A stretch of DNA of 7,530 nucleotides from Candidatus Altarchaeales archaeon WOR_SM1_86-2 (GTDB taxonomy: Archaea; Altiarchaeota; Altiarchaeia; IMC4; MCBC01): contig MCBC01000095.1 of assembly GCA_001723855.1 (NCBI GenBank), forward strand, positions 1-7,530. The letters are read 5' to 3'. The notes under the pieces are model-generated. The model saw only the letters and a list, made by a program, of their open reading frames with translations, ran no database searches and was not told the origin of the DNA. Both the position numbers and the translations under genes were made by a program. Of the stretch, positions 5,477 through 7,530 are shown in pieces. Positions within the stretch are counted from its first letter, which is position 1, and each line of letters opens with the position of its first letter.

Positions 5477-5815
5477 TCAGCATGTTGAGTGTATTATCGC
5501 GCTAACCCTTCTGCCATTATCTTTTAATTCATTAAATCTTTCTATCGCCCTGGAGGTTTCCAGGACCTCAACCCCTGCAAATGAGTTTAAGATTCTTTCA
5601 TCCACCCGGACCATCTCATCATATCCAATACCTATTATCAGAACATCCGGTTTTTCATCCGCTAACTCTTTCACTTCATCCAGTGAAACAAAATGCGATT
5701 TCTCCCTGATGGAGAAAGAGCCGTCATCGTGGATTTTCAGGTCAAAGTAAGGAAACGGCATGCTGGAGTACACGGTAAAGCCAAAGGAATGCAGCCCGAA
5801 TTTCCCTAATACCAA
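5477..5815 (-). CDS. Mth938-like (DUF498) protein, 5' end cut off by an IS
   Basis: The remaining frame reads 112 residues from a TTG at 5815. It matches the Mth938-like/DUF498 fold, whose eukaryotic relative NDUFAF3 helps assemble complex I; the archaeal role is unknown. Visible family features are HSFGFTVYSSMPFPYFDLKI (residues 9-28) with DDG after it, the central PDVLIIGIGYDEMVRV, EVLETSRAIERFNEL, and the C-terminal GRRVSAIIHSTC. The TTG is only the best remaining start. Codons continue upstream to the insertion-sequence edge at 5834 and, after removal of the IS, join in frame to an ATG at 7447 (minus). The original protein would be 124 residues, starting MNRNKILIILSALVLGKFG. The core domain is intact, so a shortened protein is possible if any promoter still drives it. 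Confidence 0.85.
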   Translation of the reverse strand: MVLGKFGLHSFGFTVYSSMPFPYFDLKIHDDGSFSIREKSHFVSLDEVKELADEKPDVLIIGIGYDEMVRVDERILNSFAGVEVLETSRAIERFNELKDNGRRVSAIIHSTC

Positions 5816-5830
5816 TGCTGATAGGATGAT

Positions 5831-5834
5831 AAGT
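5831..5834. repeat. Left copy of the AAGT target-site duplication
   Basis: AAGT directly abuts the left inverted repeat and is repeated at 7427-7430 next to the right one. A 4-bp duplication is the size known for IS1380-type insertion. Confidence 0.85.
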
Positions 5835-5846
5835 CAGAAATCACGA
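5835..5846 (+). repeat. Left terminal inverted repeat of the IS
   Basis: CAGAAATCACGA is identical to the complement of 7415-7426. Beyond 12 bp the two ends diverge. Confidence 0.9.
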
Positions 5847-5937
5847 AATAATATAAAAACGATATCCTCACATGGTATTTCTTATATCACTTGTAATTTT
5901 TGATTTTTTTAAAATGCTATGCTATGATCCATTTTTG

Positions 5938-5993
5938 AAGTGTATTTATTAACTTAAAAGTCCAATATATAATAGCACAAAATAAATGCACTT
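5938..5993 (+). promoter_or_regulatory. Transposase promoter inside an inverted repeat
   Basis: CCAATATATAATAG (5962-5975) is a good archaeal TATA box about 30-35 nt before the transposase ATG, predicting a leader of roughly 10 nt. It is enclosed by AAGTGTATTTA (5938-5948) and TAAATGCACTT (5983-5993), which pair with one G-T mismatch. Transcripts entering from outside could fold into this hairpin next to the start codon while the element's own transcript would not. That protective role is known for other insertion sequences and only inferred here. Confidence 0.5.
5954..5965 (+). repeat. Subterminal direct repeat TTAAAAGTCCAA (left)
   Basis: The same 12-mer occurs at 7397-7408 near the right end of the IS. 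The left copy lies just before the transposase TATA box; the right copy overlaps the stop codon of the frame-restored transposase. Confidence 0.7.
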
Positions 5994-6003
5994 TTGAAAT
6001 AAA

Positions 6004-7236
6004 ATGGATCGAATACCCCCAATTAAGGACATTAAAGTAGAATTTACTGAAGATGGACTTACTAAGCATGGTTTGTTCGGCTTGCTTGCTTGGTATTTAG
6101 TTGAAATATTGGATTTTGAGAAGCGATGCGAGATTGTGACTGTAAAAAGGAAACGCAATCGTGATAAAAATAAGTCCATAAAGCGGCGTAAATGTAAATT
6201 TCCTGAACCTAAAATGTGTATCGGCATCGTTGCAACAATACTTCTAGGGATAAAAAGATTTGAGAAAATCGATGATAAACTGCACGATGAAGTACGAATA
6301 GCAAATATGATTGGTTTAGAAAAATTTTTTGATAAAACAACGGCAAGAAAATTCATCAATGAGTTCCAACTATGGCACCTACGACAACTGGATCAGATTA
6401 ATACGGATCTGTTGAGAGATTTTGGCGAATCGTTTAGACAGGACTTTGCAGTGTTGGACATTGACGCAACAACGCATTCTGTAGAAAGCAAAAAGCGCGA
6501 AGGTGCAGTCCCGGGATATAATAAGAAGAATCGGGGTAAGCCCTGCTATCAGTGGTCTATTGGATTTATTAGGGATGAAATCGTGAGCCAGGTTCTTTCT
6601 AAAGGAAACACCCATTGCTCCCAACGATTTAAATATATCGTGGAGGATGTGGGAAAAAAATTAGGTACATGTAACCTGATCATTCGTTTAGATGAAGGAT
6701 ATATGTCTGCGGATACACTGAACTATAGTGTTGAGAATGGACTGCAGATAGTCATCACTTGCAGAATGGATTGGATATTGGCCCAAAAAGAAAACAAGAT
6801 AGACCATTCCAGATGGTTTGATCATAATGAAACAACAAGATTATTGGATGCCGGTTTAGTGAAAGTAGTCTCAGAATGCCCACATAAGTTTCGTGTTATC
6901 TTTGTTGAACAACAGCAGGAAAAAATAAAAGTAGTTGACGACAGAGTACGCAAAACAAAGAAACCCAAAAAGTATGCCATAGTATCGCGTCTGAATGCAG
7001 AAATGGATGCAGGAACATTATACGAATTCCATCACCAGAGACAGACAATCGAAAATTTTTTTAAAGAGTCGAAAAATCCATTCAACTCTAGCAAGATGCC
7101 ATCTCAGAAATTCAGAGGTAATGAAGCGTATCTTCACTTGGTGATGCTTGCATATAACTGTTTTACTGTTTTTAAAAAAGATATTTGCCAGCAGAGTGGA
7201 AGATACACGGTCTTGAAAAAATTAAAGATAAGATGA
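6004..7236 (+). CDS. IS1380-like DDE transposase, first frame
   Basis: The first frame gives 410 residues. It shows the IS1380-type (DDE domain group 1) layout: an N-terminal region with a basic patch (KRKRNRDKNKSIKRRK, 48-63), then the catalytic strand VLDIDATTHSV with Asp154, KKREGAVPGYNKKNRGKPCY at 163-182, a second acidic site in IIRLDEGYMS (Asp230), and the C-terminal HHQRQTIENFFKESKNPF with Glu350. Residues 370-386 (FRGNEAYLHLVMLAYNC) are also family-like. The last 18 residues (DICQQSG to the stop at 7234-7236) do not fit the family; the proper C-terminus continues in the -1 frame to 7400. The full product would be about 465 residues, normal for IS1380. It acts by cut-and-paste on the 12-bp ends of this element. 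Activity depends on how the frame change is handled. Confidence 0.92.
   Translation: MDRIPPIKDIKVEFTEDGLTKHGLFGLLAWYLVEILDFEKRCEIVTVKRKRNRDKNKSIKRRKCKFPEPKMCIGIVATILLGIKRFEKIDDKLHDEVRIANMIGLEKFFDKTTARKFINEFQLWHLRQLDQINTDLLRDFGESFRQDFAVLDIDATTHSVESKKREGAVPGYNKKNRGKPCYQWSIGFIRDEIVSQVLSKGNTHCSQRFKYIVEDVGKKLGTCNLIIRLDEGYMSADTLNYSVENGLQIVITCRMDWILAQKENKIDHSRWFDHNETTRLLDAGLVKVVSECPHKFRVIFVEQQQEKIKVVDDRVRKTKKPKKYAIVSRLNAEMDAGTLYEFHHQRQTIENFFKESKNPFNSSKMPSQKFRGNEAYLHLVMLAYNCFTVFKKDICQQSGRYTVLKKLKIR
7171..7180 (+). other. Frame-change site TTTAAAAAAG in the transposase
   Basis: The codons here are TTT AAA AAA G. A -1 slip on the A-run enters the downstream frame as AGA TAT TTG CCA (RYLPAEWKIHGLEKIKDK), which reads as a natural continuation after FKK. 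The -1 frame is closed by a TAA at 7173-7175 and so opens only at this run. It is either programmed -1 frameshifting or loss of one A from a run of seven. Confidence 0.55.
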
Positions 7237-7400
7237 TTGACCACCCGGCAAAAATAATTGTAGACGAGGATGGAATTTGGACTATTAGACTAAATAAGGA
7301 ATATAAATATCAATGGCAAGTGCTTTATATACTCAATGAGATAAGAAAGAAAATTCTTACAATTAGGGCAACAAACGCATTACTTAGAGATAATGATTAA
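7176..7400 (+). CDS. IS1380-like transposase, C-terminal part in the -1 frame
   Basis: This frame supplies about 74 C-terminal residues (RYLPAEWKIHGLEKIKDK, then a stretch with HPAKIIVDEDGIWTIRL and QWQVLYILNEIRKKI) up to the TAA at 7398-7400, 26 bp from the IS end. It is not an independent gene: no ribosome binding site precedes the TTG at 7185, and the content fits the tail of the preceding transposase. Its preserved coding character suggests that the frame break is recent or functional. Confidence 0.75.
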   Translation, partial: KRYLPAEWKIHGLEKIKDKMIDHPAKIIVDEDGIWTIRLNKEYKYQWQVLYILNEIRKKILTIRATNALLRDND

Positions 7401-7408
7401 AAGTCCAA
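7397..7408 (+). repeat. Subterminal direct repeat TTAAAAGTCCAA (right)
   Basis: This copy is identical to 5954-5965. It lies 18 bp inside the right end of the IS. Confidence 0.7.
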
Positions 7409-7414
7409 CTTAAA

Positions 7415-7426
7415 TCGTGATTTCTG
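7415..7426 (-). repeat. Right terminal inverted repeat of the IS
   Basis: TCGTGATTTCTG is the exact complement of the left end. Confidence 0.9.
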
Positions 7427-7447
7427 AAGTATCTTATTCCTGTTCAT
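7427..7447 (-). pseudogene. Detached 5' end of the DUF498 gene (with right AAGT)
   Basis: Read on the minus strand, the ATG at 7445-7447 opens MNRNKIL, ending exactly at the right edge of the IS. Joined through one AAGT copy to 5830 and downward, it continues ILSALVLGKFG with no frame change. AAGT at 7427-7430 is the right target-site duplication. Confidence 0.8.
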
Positions 7448-7483
7448 TATTCGTTATTTTTTATCTTAATTTAAATAAAAAAC
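7448..7483. promoter_or_regulatory. Former divergent promoter gap
   Basis: A 36-bp, almost pure AT gap separates the original DUF498 start (minus) and the next plus-strand gene. It resembles the 43-bp gap between the YbjQ-like and S13 genes. The IS has now separated the DUF498 body from this promoter region. Individual TATA boxes cannot be told apart. Confidence 0.4.
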
Positions 7484-7530
7484 ATGATAACCTACGCGGA
7501 TATTAAAAGGATCTATAGATTGGAGAAGAA
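7484..7530 (+). CDS. Start of a gene, possibly GINS-family replication protein (partial)
   Basis: Only 15 complete codons are visible, MITYADIKRIYRLEK, cut by the window end. This N-terminus resembles some archaeal GINS complex subunits, which hold the MCM helicase in the replication complex, but 15 residues are too few to be sure. The ATG follows an AT-rich gap without a clear ribosome binding site. Confidence 0.4.
   Translation, partial: MITYADIKRIYRLEK

Larger units (their letters stand above)
5835..7426. mobile_element. Complete IS1380-like insertion sequence, 1592 bp
   Basis: The element is bounded by perfect 12-bp terminal inverted repeats, CAGAAATCACGA at 5835-5846 and TCGTGATTTCTG at 7415-7426, and by AAGT duplications on both sides. 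It contains one transposase gene on the plus strand that fills it almost to the right end. The noncoding left arm (5847-6003) holds a TATA-like promoter. The intact ends and exact duplication imply a fairly recent insertion. It interrupts the DUF498 gene after codon 7. Confidence 0.93.

Noticed and set aside
5424..5750. 108-residue plus-strand open frame
   Set aside because: It is antisense to the DUF498 gene, which has clear family motifs.
6379..6624. Minus-strand frame inside the IS as a passenger gene
   Set aside because: It is antisense to the catalytic core of the transposase and has no start signals.

Overview
The window looks archaeal, probably from a methanogen- or ANME-related euryarchaeote. 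It carries an archaeal-type ribosomal protein S13, a DUF4013 membrane protein, a CxxC-x17-CxxC mini zinc protein and TATA-like boxes rather than -35/-10 promoters. The exact lineage cannot be fixed from sequence alone. Most of the window is AT-rich accessory DNA. The S13 and YbjQ-like genes are visibly more GC-rich and housekeeping-like.

Layout: (1) Bases 1-86 are the 3' end (domains V and VI) of a group II intron whose body lies to the left. (2) Bases 254-1510 encode a 418-residue alpha-helical repeat protein of HEAT/ARM type, with about ten units of 33-40 residues and a cysteine at the same place in eight of them. (3) Bases 1629-2915 encode a DUF4013 membrane protein with an added glycine/tryptophan-rich, glycine-zipper-like C-terminal half made of internal repeats. 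(4) Bases 2964-3223 hold a small gene broken by a one-base frameshift. (5) Bases 3224-3398 are a convergent intergenic region with a large inverted repeat. (6) A YbjQ/UPF0145 gene (minus) and the S13 gene (plus) diverge from a 43-bp gap. (7) Bases 4345-5182 on the minus strand hold small coding remnants, a multiply frameshifted membrane-protein pseudogene and an intact 55-residue CxxC-x17-CxxC protein. (8) Bases 5339-5815 (minus) hold a truncated UPF0158-like fragment and an Mth938/DUF498 gene. (9) Bases 5835-7426 are a complete IS1380-like insertion sequence with 12-bp perfect terminal inverted repeats and a 4-bp AAGT target duplication. (10) The last 47 bases begin a new gene, possibly GINS-like.

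The clearest structural result is that the insertion sequence sits inside the DUF498 gene. Removing it in silico, with one AAGT copy, restores an in-frame ATG start at 7447 on the minus strand. The IS transposase itself is split into two frames at a TTTAAAAAAG run, by either a -1 programmed shift or a one-base loss. Several other reading-frame breaks in the window are also single-base events, often next to homopolymers, so sequencing indels must be considered alongside real gene decay. The adjacent HEAT-repeat and DUF4013-repeat genes, both growing by internal duplication, are the most likely place for an undescribed membrane-associated function, but nothing in the sequence proves that they work together.
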